64,000 nucleotides of DNA from Sphingomonas lacusdianchii (GCF_022664395.1 NZ_JAKRET010000010.1:1-64000), one strand, 5' to 3'. Positions 44,895 through 54,057 are shown, numbered from the stretch's first letter. Notes: generated by a model not told the origin, from the sequence alone. Made by a program: numbers and translations.

Positions 44895-47801
44895 CTATCC
44901 CTTCGGCGCGACCCGCACCGTGCCGTTGAACCCGGACCGCGTGTTGGGTTGCGCCTCGACGATCACCGCGATGGTCTTGGCCCCCGGCGGGATCGACGCG
45001 ACCAGCGGCGCGGCGGCGAAGTCGGTCTTGGCCGCGACCTCCTTGCCATCGACAAAGACCCTGGCCCGCCCGTCGATCCGGGCGAAGGTGACGTTGCCGC
45101 CTTCCTCCACCACCCGCCGCCGGACCGGCAGCGTGGCGCGATACAGCCGGAACGACGCGCCCGCCTCCGGCCCCGTCGTGTTGCCGCTGCGGGTAAAGTC
45201 CCAGCTGTTATTGTCGTTGACCGGCGGCATCAGCCCCGGATCGGGCGCGGTCGCGAACGAAGGCGAGCGCCGCCAGTTGAGGATGAACGCCCCCGGCGGC
45301 GTCACCGCCACCTGCGACCGCGGGGTCGCCGCGACCCGGTCGATCACCAGCCGCGCCGGGCGCAATCCGTCGGCACTGGCGACGATCGTCACCTTGCCGC
45401 GCCCCTCGCCCGCCTGCACCAGCATCTGCGCGAGGCCGTTGAACAGCGACCGCTGTGGCGCCTTCTCGCTTTCATGGCTGTTGGGATCGCCATTGCCGAC
45501 GCCGATCAATGTCGCACCATCGATGGTGAAGCGGGTCATCCGGTTCTCGGTCGGCACATGCCGCCCCTTCGCATCGACCGCATCGATCGTGACCGGCACG
45601 ACATCCTCGTTGTCGCCCAGCATCTGCCGTCGCGCCGGGGTCAGCCGTAGCGCGACCGCCGGCCCCGCTGTCTCATGCACCGCCCGCGCGACCTCGCGCC
45701 CGCCCTTCAGCGCGATCGCCTCCAGCCTGCCAGGCGCATAAGGGACGGTGAAGCTGTTGCCCATGATCCGGTCGACCGCCTGCTCGCCGATCATCCGGCC
45801 GTTCAGCACCACGCGCACCCGTTCGGCATTGCTGGTGACGAGCAGCGCGATCGGCTGCCCTTCCTTGCCCGGCCATGTCCAGTGCGGCGCGATACCGACC
45901 ACGGCCGTGTCGTCGATCCAGTGCGCGCGATGGATGTCATAGGCGGTCTTGGGGAAGCCACACAGGTCGAGGATGCCGAAGAAGCTGGCGATGGTCGGCC
46001 AGGTGAACGGCGTCGGTTCGCCATGATAGTCGAACCCGGTCCAGACGAAGCCGCCGGCGATGAAACGGCGCCTGGCGATCTCCGCCCATGCCTTGCGATG
46101 CGTCGCGCCCCACGGTGCGGCTTCGTCGTCCATCGACGACATGACATGGCGTTCCTGATCGGTCGCATAGGCACCGCGCGTCATGAACGCGCTGGTGTCC
46201 TCCGACGACGTGCTCGGCTTGGCGGGGTTCAGCGCGTGGAACTTGTCGTAATCGCCCTGATAATAATTGAACCCCATGACATCGACCACGCTCGACACAT
46301 TCTGCGGGTCGTAGAAGCTGCCGTTCATCGCCGCCGTCACCGGCCGGCTGTCGTCCAGCGCATGGACATGGGCGGCCATCCGCCGCACCATCTCGACGCC
46401 CGCTTCGGTCCCCTGCATCGGTTCCTCGTTGAAGACCGACCACAGGATGATGCTGGGATGATTGCGATGCGCCCGGACAAGCCATTCGAGCTGCGCCATA
46501 TTCTCCGGCGCCGGGTTGAATATACGGTTCTCGTCCATGAGAACGAACCCCATCCTGTCGCACAGCTGGTAGAACGCCTCGGCCTGCGCATTGTGCGAAC
46601 AGCGGATGGCGTTGACGCCGGTATCCTTCATCCGTTGCAACCGCCATTCGAGCAGCGCGTCGGGCACCGCGACGCCGACCCCGGCATGGTCCTGATGCAG
46701 GCACACGCCCTTCAGCTTGACGTGCCGGTCGTTCAGGAAGAATCCTTGTTCGGCATCGAAGCGGATCGTGCGAAACCCGATCGGAATGCGCCGTTCGTCG
46801 CCGCCGCCCGGCGCATCGGTCGTCACCCGGACGGTGTAGAGCGTCGGCGTCTCGATCGACCAGCGCACCGGATTGTCGACGGGCAGCGTGACTGCGACCT
46901 CCGCCTGCGCCAGCGGCTGCAACTGCGCCTGCCCGCGAGCGCTGCCGATCACCTTCCCCGCCGGATCGAGCAGGTCGACCAGCACGTTCGCCGTCGCCGC
47001 CTCGCGCGCGATGCTGTCCAGCGTCACGGTCACCGGCACGCTCCAGCGACCATCGCCACCGAGCCGCGGATCGCAATGCACGCCATAGGTCGCGATCGAC
47101 ACCGGCGGCCGCTTCGACAGCCAGACATGGCGGTACAGGCCAGCGCCTTCGTACCACCAGCCTTCCATGGCGTTGGCGTCGACGCGAATCGCGATGACAT
47201 TCAATTCGTCACCGAAGCGCGCGAACGGCGTCAGGTCGATATCGATCGCATTATAGCCCGAAAAATTGCGCGCGACGATGCTGCCGTTGATCCAGATCGT
47301 CGCCGCGGTTGCGATCGCCCCGAAGTGCAGTTCCAGCCTTTTGCCGCGATCCGCAGGGTCGAGCCGGAGCGTCCGGCGATACCAGCCGATCCCGCGCGGG
47401 CGATAGCCCTGCGCGACATTGGCGGTCTCGACGAACCCCTGCGCCGACGCCCAGTCGTGCGGCAGCGTCACCTCCGCCCAATCGCTGTCGTCATGGTCCA
47501 TCGCCGCCGCACCGCGCGCATTGCCGGCCTTGGCGTTGCTATACGTATCGTCATGCGTGACCGGCGGCGGGGGCGTGATGTCGCCTTCGTGGAACAGCCA
47601 GCCGCGCGCGAGCAGCGTCCGTGACGGATCCTCAACGGGCAAGCGTTCGAACAAGCCGTCGCGCGGGGCGAGGCCGTGCAGCAAGCCGTTCGGCTCGGTC
47701 GCGCGCCGTGCGGCCAGCGCCCGCATCGGCAGGGTCGCCGCCGCCAGCGTTCCCGCCGTTCCGGTCAGCAGGGCGCGCCGCCCAAGGGGCATGAAACTCA
47801 T
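44895..47801 (-). CDS. Beta-galactosidase-like GH2 enzyme
   Basis: A 968-residue exported GH2 protein with a twin-arginine-like leader (GRRALLTGTAGTLAAATLPMRALA). Domains: sugar binding (about 60-250, LPHDWASAQGFV, RGIGWYRR), immunoglobulin-like (about 255-360), TIM barrel (about 365-650) with KGVCLHQDHAGVGVAVP, the acid/base Glu in WSVFNEEP (about 456) and the likely nucleophile Glu in TSSEDTSAF (about 534), then C-terminal beta domains resembling DUF4982 and a malectin-like module. This branch contains beta-galactosidases, which would suit Lewis-a beta-1,3-galactose of plant N-glycans; other beta-glycosidase activity is possible. ATG 47801 has AAGGAG upstream. It is cotranscribed 13 bp after cutC. 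Confidence 0.88.
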   Translation of the reverse strand: MSFMPLGRRALLTGTAGTLAAATLPMRALAARRATEPNGLLHGLAPRDGLFERLPVEDPSRTLLARGWLFHEGDITPPPPVTHDDTYSNAKAGNARGAAAMDHDDSDWAEVTLPHDWASAQGFVETANVAQGYRPRGIGWYRRTLRLDPADRGKRLELHFGAIATAATIWINGSIVARNFSGYNAIDIDLTPFARFGDELNVIAIRVDANAMEGWWYEGAGLYRHVWLSKRPPVSIATYGVHCDPRLGGDGRWSVPVTVTLDSIAREAATANVLVDLLDPAGKVIGSARGQAQLQPLAQAEVAVTLPVDNPVRWSIETPTLYTVRVTTDAPGGGDERRIPIGFRTIRFDAEQGFFLNDRHVKLKGVCLHQDHAGVGVAVPDALLEWRLQRMKDTGVNAIRCSHNAQAEAFYQLCDRMGFVLMDENRIFNPAPENMAQLEWLVRAHRNHPSIILWSVFNEEPMQGTEAGVEMVRRMAAHVHALDDSRPVTAAMNGSFYDPQNVSSVVDVMGFNYYQGDYDKFHALNPAKPSTSSEDTSAFMTRGAYATDQERHVMSSMDDEAAPWGATHRKAWAEIARRRFIAGGFVWTGFDYHGEPTPFTWPTIASFFGILDLCGFPKTAYDIHRAHWIDDTAVVGIAPHWTWPGKEGQPIALLVTSNAERVRVVLNGRMIGEQAVDRIMGNSFTVPYAPGRLEAIALKGGREVARAVHETAGPAVALRLTPARRQMLGDNEDVVPVTIDAVDAKGRHVPTENRMTRFTIDGATLIGVGNGDPNSHESEKAPQRSLFNGLAQMLVQAGEGRGKVTIVASADGLRPARLVIDRVAATPRSQVAVTPPGAFILNWRRSPSFATAPDPGLMPPVNDNNSWDFTRSGNTTGPEAGASFRLYRATLPVRRRVVEEGGNVTFARIDGRARVFVDGKEVAAKTDFAAAPLVASIPPGAKTIAVIVEAQPNTRSGFNGTVRVAPKG

Positions 47802-47814
47802 CCGATCTGTCTCC

Positions 47815-48558
47815 TTATTCGTCGATCGCGGCGCGCAGCGCCCGCACGACCATCGCATCGGTCCGCGCCAGTCCCGGCCCGGCAAAGCCCAGCGCCTGGA
47901 CGAGCGCATCGTCCTGCGGCACGGCCACCCCGGCCGAGGCATGGACCTCCACCGCGCCCGTCGCGGTCAGCAGCGCCGCGACATTGTCCGGCCGAACGCC
48001 CGATCCCGGCATCACCACGATGCGCCCCGCCGCCGCGCGCGTCATCGCCGCGATCACCCCCGCCCCGTCGACGGCCCGCACCGCACCGCCCGAGGTCAGG
48101 ATGCGCGCAAAGCCGTGCGCTACCGCCGGTTCGACCGCCGCGACCGGATCGGACAGCAGGTCGACCGCGCGGTGCAGCGTCAGGTCGATATCGCGCCGCA
48201 CCGTCCGCACGGCGGCAACCCATTGCTCCGTAACCGCTTCGTCGATCGAACCGCACCGCACCGCCCCGAACACCAGCCCGTCGACCCCGGCGGCGACCAG
48301 CGCCTGCGCATCGGCGATCGCGGTCGCGACCTCGCCGGGCGAATAGGTGAAATCGCCCGCGCGCGGCCGGACCATGGCATGGACCCGGATGCCCGCCATC
48401 CGTGCCCGCGCGACGACGAGCGCGGTCAAGCCCGGCGATGGCGTCAGTCCGCCCACCGACAGCGCCCCGCACAATTCGACCCGGTCCGCGCCCCCGGCAA
48501 TGGCGGCATCGAACCCCGCCACACTGTCGATACAGATTTCCAGCGTCGTACGCGCCAT
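47815..48558 (-). CDS. cutC: CutC family TIM-barrel protein
   Basis: A 247-residue cytoplasmic protein of the CutC family (LEICIDSVAGFDAAIAGGAD, RVELCGALSVGGLTPS, HAMVRPRAGDFTYS, LHRAVDLLSDP, ILTSGGA, GSGVRPDN). The name comes from copper tolerance in E. coli, but its biochemical function is unproven and the family is often encoded among glycosidases, as here, which suggests a sugar-related step. ATG 48558 is preceded by GGGGGTC; the longer frame upstream is not homologous. First gene of a two-gene operon with the GH2 enzyme. TTGTAAGACTA at 48574-48584, just upstream, fits a GntR-type half-site pattern weakly. Confidence 0.88.
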   Translation of the reverse strand: MARTTLEICIDSVAGFDAAIAGGADRVELCGALSVGGLTPSPGLTALVVARARMAGIRVHAMVRPRAGDFTYSPGEVATAIADAQALVAAGVDGLVFGAVRCGSIDEAVTEQWVAAVRTVRRDIDLTLHRAVDLLSDPVAAVEPAVAHGFARILTSGGAVRAVDGAGVIAAMTRAAAGRIVVMPGSGVRPDNVAALLTATGAVEVHASAGVAVPQDDALVQALGFAGPGLARTDAMVVRALRAAIDE

Positions 48559-48623
48559 GCGACCCCCGTCGGTTTGTAAGACTAATGAAGCGTCGTCGCC
48601 GAAGGTCAAGCGGCTTCCCATGC

Positions 48624-48650
48624 TTGACTCGCGCGCCTGTCCGGCATAAG
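48624..48650 (+). promoter_or_regulatory. Candidate rplJ promoter
   Basis: TTGACT (48624-48629) and CATAAG (48645-48650) with 15 bases between are the only good -35/-10-like pair upstream of rplJ. Spacing is short, so this is tentative. Confidence 0.4.
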
Positions 48651-48937
48651 CGCGCCGCCAAGCGTCGTGGCGGGATTCGTCCATGTCCGACGTCCGTCCG
48701 AGACAGCAGGTGCGGGTTTCCCGCTTAATGTCCTGCCGAGGCGGGGAATGCGTTTTATCGCCGGGCGCAGCTTTCGCGACGCCAGGCCAGCCATGGGAAA
48801 TCCGCGCGACTGCCCGGTTCCTTCGCATGGCGACCATGCCCCTTCACGGACTGTCGCCCCGTTCGTCGCAACCGCGGCGGGCGGATTGTACGCGGGCGTT
48901 TTCCGGTTCGGGAACCGCCCCAGTTAAGGAGAACGGC
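48651..48937 (+). promoter_or_regulatory. Long rplJ 5' leader, candidate L10 autoregulatory RNA
   Basis: About 290 bases without a gene before rplJ, with several GC-rich complementary segments. In many bacteria the rplJ leader binds the L10-L7/L12 complex to repress translation. I can see the location and length, but have not verified the L10 kink-turn motif. Confidence 0.35.
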
Positions 48938-49453
48938 ATGGATCGCACTCAGAAGAGTGAAGCCGTCGCCGAGCTGAACCGCACCTTCAACGAGGTCGGC
49001 GTGGTGGTCGTCACCCGCAACCTCGGCATGACCGTCGCGCAATCGACGGGCCTGCGCAACAAGATGCGTGACGCCGGCGCGAGCTACAAGGTCTCGAAGA
49101 ACCGTCTTGCCCGGATCGCAGCCGAAGGCACGCCGTACGCGGTGATCGCCGACCTGCTGACCGGCCCGACGGCGCTGGCGACGTCGACCGACCCCGTTGC
49201 CGCGGCACGGGTCATCAACGACTTCGCCAAGACGAACGACAAGATCGAGATCGTCGGTGGCGCGATGGGCGGTCAGCTCCTCGATGCGGAAGGTATCAAG
49301 GCACTCGCCTCGCTGCCGTCGCTCGACGAACTGCGCGCCAAGATCGTCGGCCTCATCGTTGCCCCGGCAACGAAGCTGGCGACCATCACCCAGGCTCCCG
49401 CGGCACAGATCGCCCGGGTCCTGTCGGCATATGCGGAGAAGGACGCGGCCTGA
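48938..49453 (+). CDS. rplJ: 50S ribosomal protein L10
   Basis: A 171-residue L10, the stalk base that anchors L7/L12 to the large subunit. It has the N-terminal RNA-binding domain (MDRTQKSEAVAELNRTFNEV, SYKVSKNRLARIAAEGT, LLTGPTALATS) and the C-terminal helix binding L7/L12 dimers (APAAQIARVLSAYAEKD). Start ATG 48938 has AAGGAG at 8 bases; the open frame upstream is leader sequence. rplL follows after 48 bp. Confidence 0.97.
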   Translation: MDRTQKSEAVAELNRTFNEVGVVVVTRNLGMTVAQSTGLRNKMRDAGASYKVSKNRLARIAAEGTPYAVIADLLTGPTALATSTDPVAAARVINDFAKTNDKIEIVGGAMGGQLLDAEGIKALASLPSLDELRAKIVGLIVAPATKLATITQAPAAQIARVLSAYAEKDAA

Positions 49454-49501
49454 TCGGCGGCTTCCGACCAATTTACCCCTATCTGATTTACGGAGAATAT
49501 C

Positions 49502-49879
49502 ATGGCTGACCTGAACGCGCTCGTCGACCAGCTGAGCGAACTGACCGTCCTCGAAGCGGCTGAACTGTCGAAGCTGCTCGAAGAGAAGTGGGGCGTTTCG
49601 GCCGCTGCTGCCGTTGCCGCCGCTCCGGCCGCTGGCGGTGGCGCCGCTGCCCCGGCTGCTGAAGAGCAGACCGAATTCGACGTCATCCTGACCGGCGACG
49701 GCGGCAAGAAGATCAACGTCATCAAGGAAGTCCGCGCCATCACCGGTCTCGGCCTGACCGAAGCCAAGGCGCTGGTCGAAGGCGCTCCGAAGGCCGTCAA
49801 GGAAGGCGTCAACAAGGACGAAGCCGCCAAGATCAAGGCGCAGCTCGAAGGCGCCGGCGCGACCGTCGAAGTCAAGTAA
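49502..49879 (+). CDS. rplL: 50S ribosomal protein L7/L12
   Basis: A 125-residue L7/L12, the mobile stalk protein that recruits translation factors. It shows the N-terminal dimer domain ([20 protein letters not shown]), an Ala/Pro-rich hinge (about 36-55) and the C-terminal domain ([31 protein letters not shown]). Ribosome site GGAG before ATG 49502. A terminator follows, and rpoB is not next to it but 6.5 kb away. Confidence 0.98.
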   Translation: MADLNALVDQLSELTVLEAAELSKLLEEKWGVSAAAAVAAAPAAGGGAAAPAAEEQTEFDVILTGDGGKKINVIKEVRAITGLGLTEAKALVEGAPKAVKEGVNKDEAAKIKAQLEGAGATVEVK

Positions 49880-49997
49880 GCCGCAGACGGGACAGCGGAG
49901 CCGAGGCTCCGCTATCTCCGTCAAGGCCGGCCGGCGGGCTGCAAGGCCCGACCGACGGGATCGAATTCACTTCGATCCCGGCTTGCACGGTACGAAG

Positions 49998-50031
49998 AAG
50001 GGGCGGCCCCAAATGGGGACCGCCCCTTTTT
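49998..50031 (+). terminator. Intrinsic terminator downstream of rplL
   Basis: AAGGGGCGGCCCC, loop AAAT, GGGGACCGCCCCTT then TTT, with one bulged A. It closes the rplJL unit about 120 bp after rplL. Confidence 0.85.
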
Positions 50032-50097
50032 GCGCCCGCAAACATCAATCGCGACAATGACTTGCGGACGTCACGAAACCGCGACACCATCGCGCCC

Positions 50098-51177
50098 ATG
50101 CCTGCCGCCCTAACCCTGTTGCTCGCCGCCGCCTCACCAATCGCGCCGGCCGTACCCAACCCGCCACAGCAGCAGCTGTTGCGCTGGCAGGTGGAGAGCA
50201 TCCGCTGTGGCGATCGCGCCGTCACGCCGCTTGCCGCCCCGCGTCCGCTGTCGGGCCTTCTATGGGGGCCGGCGGATCCGCAACCGATCACCTTCACCTT
50301 CCGTATCGACGCCACCGGCCGCGCATTGTCGATCGCCCCGGCACCGGCCCGCTACGTTCCGTCGAGCGAGGACCTCGGCCCGGCACTCGCCGCTGCCCGC
50401 TTCGCGCCGGGTGAAGCGCTTGCCGGTTGCACCATCACCTATCGCGCCGAGGCGGTACCCTTAGCCGATGCCGACCTGATCGAGCTGATGGCCTATACGA
50501 TCGATCCGATCAGCGGTCGGCTGCCGCAGGCCGGGTGGGACCGGATCAGAACCCCGGACAGCGATTGCCTCCGCCCGCCCTATCCCAAGCCGCTGCTGCG
50601 CGCCTATCCCGATTTCGACACGATTGCCGGGTCGCCGGGCGAGCGCAGCTGGACGATGATCGGCTATGATCTGACCGGCAGCGGCACGCCGGTGAACGTC
50701 CGCACCATCGCCGGCACCGCCAACCGCGCACTCGACGCCGCCGGGCGCAAGGCGATCGTCGCGTCCCGCTTCACCGCCGGAGCCCGGACCGGCTGCCTCT
50801 ATCCTTACTGGCACGCCGCGACGCCGATCGCCGCGCCCGTCGCGCCCGAAGAGGCGAGTTTCGGTACCACGCCGAACTGCCCCGCCGCGCCATGGGTGCA
50901 GCCGCCGCGCCTCACCTATCCCGGCGCGTGGAACCGTCGCTCGATCGAGGGTTGGGCGGTGGTGACCTACGACGTCGCGCCATGGGGCGATGTCGGCAAC
51001 GTCCGTGTCCTGGCCAGCGAGCCAGCCACCGCCTTTGGCGAGCAGGCGCTGCAGGTCATCCGTTCCGCTCGACGGGCGCCGTCGCCGACCGGGGCCAGCG
51101 GGTGCATCGACCGGGTGTTGTTCAAGATCCGGTCGAACGGCATGCCCGCTGACCCCAACACGGCGCCGATCTATTAA
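50098..51177 (+). CDS. Exported protein with two TonB C-terminal-like repeats
   Basis: A 359-residue protein with a short signal peptide (ALTLLLAAASPIAPAVP). Two copies of a TonB C-terminal-like fold can be seen: about 25-120 (ITFTFRIDATGRALSIAPAPA, LAAARFAPG) and about 250-350 (LTYPGAWNRRSIEGWAVVTY, AWGDVGNVRV-like APWGDVGNVRVL, ALQVIRSARRAPS), with a related middle segment. Without a membrane anchor it is unlikely to be a classic TonB. Such proteins are common and uncharacterised in sphingomonads. ATG 50098 is chosen because the signal peptide starts there; the ribosome site is poor. Confidence 0.65.
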   Translation: MPAALTLLLAAASPIAPAVPNPPQQQLLRWQVESIRCGDRAVTPLAAPRPLSGLLWGPADPQPITFTFRIDATGRALSIAPAPARYVPSSEDLGPALAAARFAPGEALAGCTITYRAEAVPLADADLIELMAYTIDPISGRLPQAGWDRIRTPDSDCLRPPYPKPLLRAYPDFDTIAGSPGERSWTMIGYDLTGSGTPVNVRTIAGTANRALDAAGRKAIVASRFTAGARTGCLYPYWHAATPIAAPVAPEEASFGTTPNCPAAPWVQPPRLTYPGAWNRRSIEGWAVVTYDVAPWGDVGNVRVLASEPATAFGEQALQVIRSARRAPSPTGASGCIDRVLFKIRSNGMPADPNTAPIY

Positions 51178-51193
51178 GCCGGCAGAAGCCCCC

Positions 51194-51215
51194 CCCCTTC
51201 CCGACAAGGAAGGGG
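51194..51215. terminator. Hairpin between convergent genes
   Basis: CCCCTTCC, loop CGACAA, GGAAGGGG in the 56 bp between the convergent genes at 50098-51177 and 51234-52646. It lacks a U-run, so it may be a weak terminator or a repeat remnant (it resembles the C/T-rich repeats). Confidence 0.4.
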
Positions 51216-51233
51216 AGCAGGCGGAAGCCTTTC

Positions 51234-52646
51234 TTACGGCACCGTCACCGTCTCGACTGGCACGCCCTTCAACTCGGGCAGCGCATCGAGCTGCGGCTTT
51301 ACCTTGGCGAGGTCGCCGACCACGACCAGCGTGAACCGGTCGAGCGGCAGGTTCTGTTTGATCGCGCTGCTGAACTGCGCGTCGCTGACCGCCATCGTCG
51401 CGGGTACATAGCGATCGAGCCAGTCGGCGGGCAGGCCGAGCGCGTCGCGCGTCGCCAACTGCCCGATCAGCGAGGCGCTGTCCGAACTGCGCAACACGAA
51501 CAGCCCGGCATTGTAGCTGCGCATGCCCGCCGCCTCGTCCGCCGCCGGCGGGGTCGATTGCAGCGTCCGGATTTCGTGGAACACTTCCTTGAGCGACGCC
51601 CCGGTCACCGCGGTGGTTACGTCGGCGTCAAAGGTCCATGCGGCATCCCCGGGACGCTGATCGATCCCCGATCCGGGCGAATAGGTATAGCCCTTGTCCT
51701 CGCGGATGTTGCGGGTGATCCGCGACGAGAAGCTGCCGCCGAGCAGTGCGTTGGCGACGCGCATCGGGATGTCCTCCGCGCTGCCGGCCAGCGGCGCGGG
51801 CCAGGCGAGGCGGATCGTCGATTGCGGCGCACCGGGGCGATCGACCAGCAGCACCCGCGGTCCCGGCGTGGCGGTCGGGACCAGCGACAGACGCGGCGGC
51901 CCCTTCTGCCAGTCGCCGAACGCCTTTTCGACCGCGGCCTTGACCGCCGCCGGATCGAACCGGCCCGCGACGTACAGCCGCGCGCGCTGCGCCCCGAAAT
52001 TGGTGGCGTAGAAGCGCTTCACCTGATCGAGAGTATAGGCATCGAGCTGCGCGGGGGTCGGCACGGTTCGGCCATAGGGATGATCGCCATAGGTGGCGCG
52101 GGCCAGCGCATAATCGGCAAGCGTGCCCGGCTGCGCCAGCGCCTGCGCCAGCGACCGCGCGCTGTTCGCCTTGACCCGCGCGAACTCGCCGGCGGGGAAG
52201 GTCGGCCGGCGCGCGACGTCGCCGACCAGCGCGACCGCCTGCGGCGCGAATTCGCTGAGACCGCTCATGTTGATCGACGTGCCGGTATAACTGGTGCGCA
52301 CCGACAAATTGCCGCCCATGCCGGCCGCGGCGGTGGCGAGCGCGGTCGAATCGCGGCTCCCCGCCCCTTCCTTCAGCATGTCGCCGGTCAGGTCGGACAG
52401 CCAGGTATCGCGCCCCTCCTCCAGATTACCGGCATAGACGCGCAGCATGATCGTGACCTTGGGCGCATTGCCATAGGGGATCAGCGTCACGCCCATGCCA
52501 TTGGGCAGGGTATAGGTTTCCGATGCGGGCACGGTGAACGGCTTGGGCGCGCCAATTTCGGGCGCAGGTAGTGCCGGCGGCTGGGTCTGCGCGGCGAGCG
52601 GCGCCGCGATCAGCGCGAGGCCGGCGAGCAGGATCGAACGGCGCAT
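51234..52646 (-). CDS. M16 family peptidase, non-catalytic partner subunit
   Basis: A 470-residue exported insulinase-like protein (signal RRSILLAGLALIAAPLAAQ). It has the M16 fold (YTLPNGMGVTLIPYGNAPKV, second domain RLAWPAPLAGSAED, SSRITRNIREDKGYTYS) but the zinc motif HxxEH is replaced by DLTGDMLKEGA, so it cannot bind catalytic zinc. M16B enzymes often work as pairs of one catalytic and one inactive subunit; its partner is the upstream gene, only 1 bp away. Here the inactive subunit keeps the R/Y motif usually supplied in trans. Confidence 0.9.
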   Translation of the reverse strand: MRRSILLAGLALIAAPLAAQTQPPALPAPEIGAPKPFTVPASETYTLPNGMGVTLIPYGNAPKVTIMLRVYAGNLEEGRDTWLSDLTGDMLKEGAGSRDSTALATAAAGMGGNLSVRTSYTGTSINMSGLSEFAPQAVALVGDVARRPTFPAGEFARVKANSARSLAQALAQPGTLADYALARATYGDHPYGRTVPTPAQLDAYTLDQVKRFYATNFGAQRARLYVAGRFDPAAVKAAVEKAFGDWQKGPPRLSLVPTATPGPRVLLVDRPGAPQSTIRLAWPAPLAGSAEDIPMRVANALLGGSFSSRITRNIREDKGYTYSPGSGIDQRPGDAAWTFDADVTTAVTGASLKEVFHEIRTLQSTPPAADEAAGMRSYNAGLFVLRSSDSASLIGQLATRDALGLPADWLDRYVPATMAVSDAQFSSAIKQNLPLDRFTLVVVGDLAKVKPQLDALPELKGVPVETVTVP

Positions 52647-52647
52647 C

Positions 52648-54057
52648 TCACTTGGCTCCCTGGGCTGCGGCATTGCCGGGCACGATGGTATAGATCGAGC
52701 GGTTGGTCGGGCGGAGATACTCCTGCGCGGTCTTCTGGATCAGCGCGGGGGTCACCTTGGCGAAACCCGCCTCGATCCGGTTCACCGCCTGCGGATCATT
52801 GTCGAACAGCGCATAGACGGCGAGCAGGTCGATCAGACCGACCCGGGTGCCGCCGTCGACCGACGAATAGAGGTCGGAACGCAGCTTGGTCCGGGCCCGG
52901 TCGAGCTCGGCGACGGTCACCGGCGTCGTGCGGAGCTGTTCGACGACCCCGTCGACCGCCTGCCGAATCTGGGCGTCGGTGAATTTGGGGTCGTGGGTGA
53001 AGTTGAACGCCCACAGCATCGGACCGTTATAATTGTACATGTTGCCGAGAGAGGCATTGATGCCGCCGGACAGGTCGCCGGTGATGCCGGTTTCGGCCAC
53101 CAGCTTGCGCGACAGGCGGCTGTCGTCGCCCTGTACCAGCATCTGGTCGATCAGCCCCATCGCATACCATTCGGGCGTGCCGCGCGGCGGCATGTGATAG
53201 CCCGCCGCCCAGCCTGGCTTGGGCGCCAGCGCGTCGACGCGGCTCCGCGTCCTCTCCACCGTCTGGCGCGGTTCGGCGAGGTCGGGCAGCACCACGGGCG
53301 CGCCCTTTTGCAGCGGGCCGAAATATTTGCGGACCATCGCCTCGGCCCCGGCATAGTCGATGTCGCCCGAGACCACGAGCACCGCGTTGTTCGGGCGGTA
53401 GAATTCCGACTGGAACTGTTTCGCATCCGCGACGGTCGCCGCTTCGATCTCCTTGAGGTCGCCGTAGAAATTGTGACTGTTATACCAGTTGGTATTGGCC
53501 AGCATCGGCAGGTCGATCCACGGCCAGGTGCCATAGGGCTGGTTGAGGACGTTGACCTTCACCTCGTTGCCGACGACGCCCTGCTGGTTCTTGAGCACCG
53601 TGTCGTTGATGACCGGGCGGGCCATGCGATCGGCCTCCAGCCACAGGATGCGCTCCAGCGCGTTCGACGGCACGATCTCGAAATAATTGGTGAAATCGAA
53701 CCGCGTCGATCCGTTCAGCACCCCGCCGGCATTGCTGATCGTGCGGATGAACACGCCCTTCGGCGCATTTTGCGATCCCTGGAACATCAGATGCTCGAAC
53801 AGATGGGCGAAGCCGGTCCGCTCGCGCGGCTCGACGCGGAACCCGATCCCGTAATAGACGCCGACGGTGACGGTCGGGGCGAGCGTATCGCGCGACAGCA
53901 CGACCTTCAGCCCGTTGGGCAGCGTGAAGTAGCGCATGTCGATGGCGAGCTTCGCCGGTGCGGCGGCGGGGCTCGGTTGCGCCGCCGCATTGGTCGCCAT
54001 CGCCGGCAGCACGGCCAGCGCCGCCCCCAGCAACAGCCGTTTCATGATACGCGTCAT
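52648..54057 (-). CDS. M16 family zinc metallopeptidase, catalytic subunit
   Basis: A 469-residue exported M16 peptidase with the inverted zinc motif HLFEHLMFQGS (about residues 84-94) and the more distal Glu in NQQGVVGNEVKVN. Signal peptide: RLLLGAALAVLPAMATNAAAQ. It probably forms a heterodimer with the zinc-less partner encoded next and degrades peptides in the periplasm. ATG 54057 has AAGGGGGG upstream; the frame before it is not homologous. It lies 19 bp downstream of the HTH gene and may be cotranscribed with it. Confidence 0.93.
   Translation of the reverse strand: MTRIMKRLLLGAALAVLPAMATNAAAQPSPAAAPAKLAIDMRYFTLPNGLKVVLSRDTLAPTVTVGVYYGIGFRVEPRERTGFAHLFEHLMFQGSQNAPKGVFIRTISNAGGVLNGSTRFDFTNYFEIVPSNALERILWLEADRMARPVINDTVLKNQQGVVGNEVKVNVLNQPYGTWPWIDLPMLANTNWYNSHNFYGDLKEIEAATVADAKQFQSEFYRPNNAVLVVSGDIDYAGAEAMVRKYFGPLQKGAPVVLPDLAEPRQTVERTRSRVDALAPKPGWAAGYHMPPRGTPEWYAMGLIDQMLVQGDDSRLSRKLVAETGITGDLSGGINASLGNMYNYNGPMLWAFNFTHDPKFTDAQIRQAVDGVVEQLRTTPVTVAELDRARTKLRSDLYSSVDGGTRVGLIDLLAVYALFDNDPQAVNRIEAGFAKVTPALIQKTAQEYLRPTNRSIYTIVPGNAAAQGAK

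Noticed and set aside
48683..48937. 85-codon upstream extension of rplJ
   Set aside because: L10 homology and the Shine-Dalgarno both place the start at 48938; the extension is leader sequence.
51234..54057. M16 peptidases as glycopeptide processors of the N-glycan locus
   Set aside because: They lie beyond rplJL in an operon with an HTH/DUF2975 pair; nothing in sequence or position links them to the glycan island.
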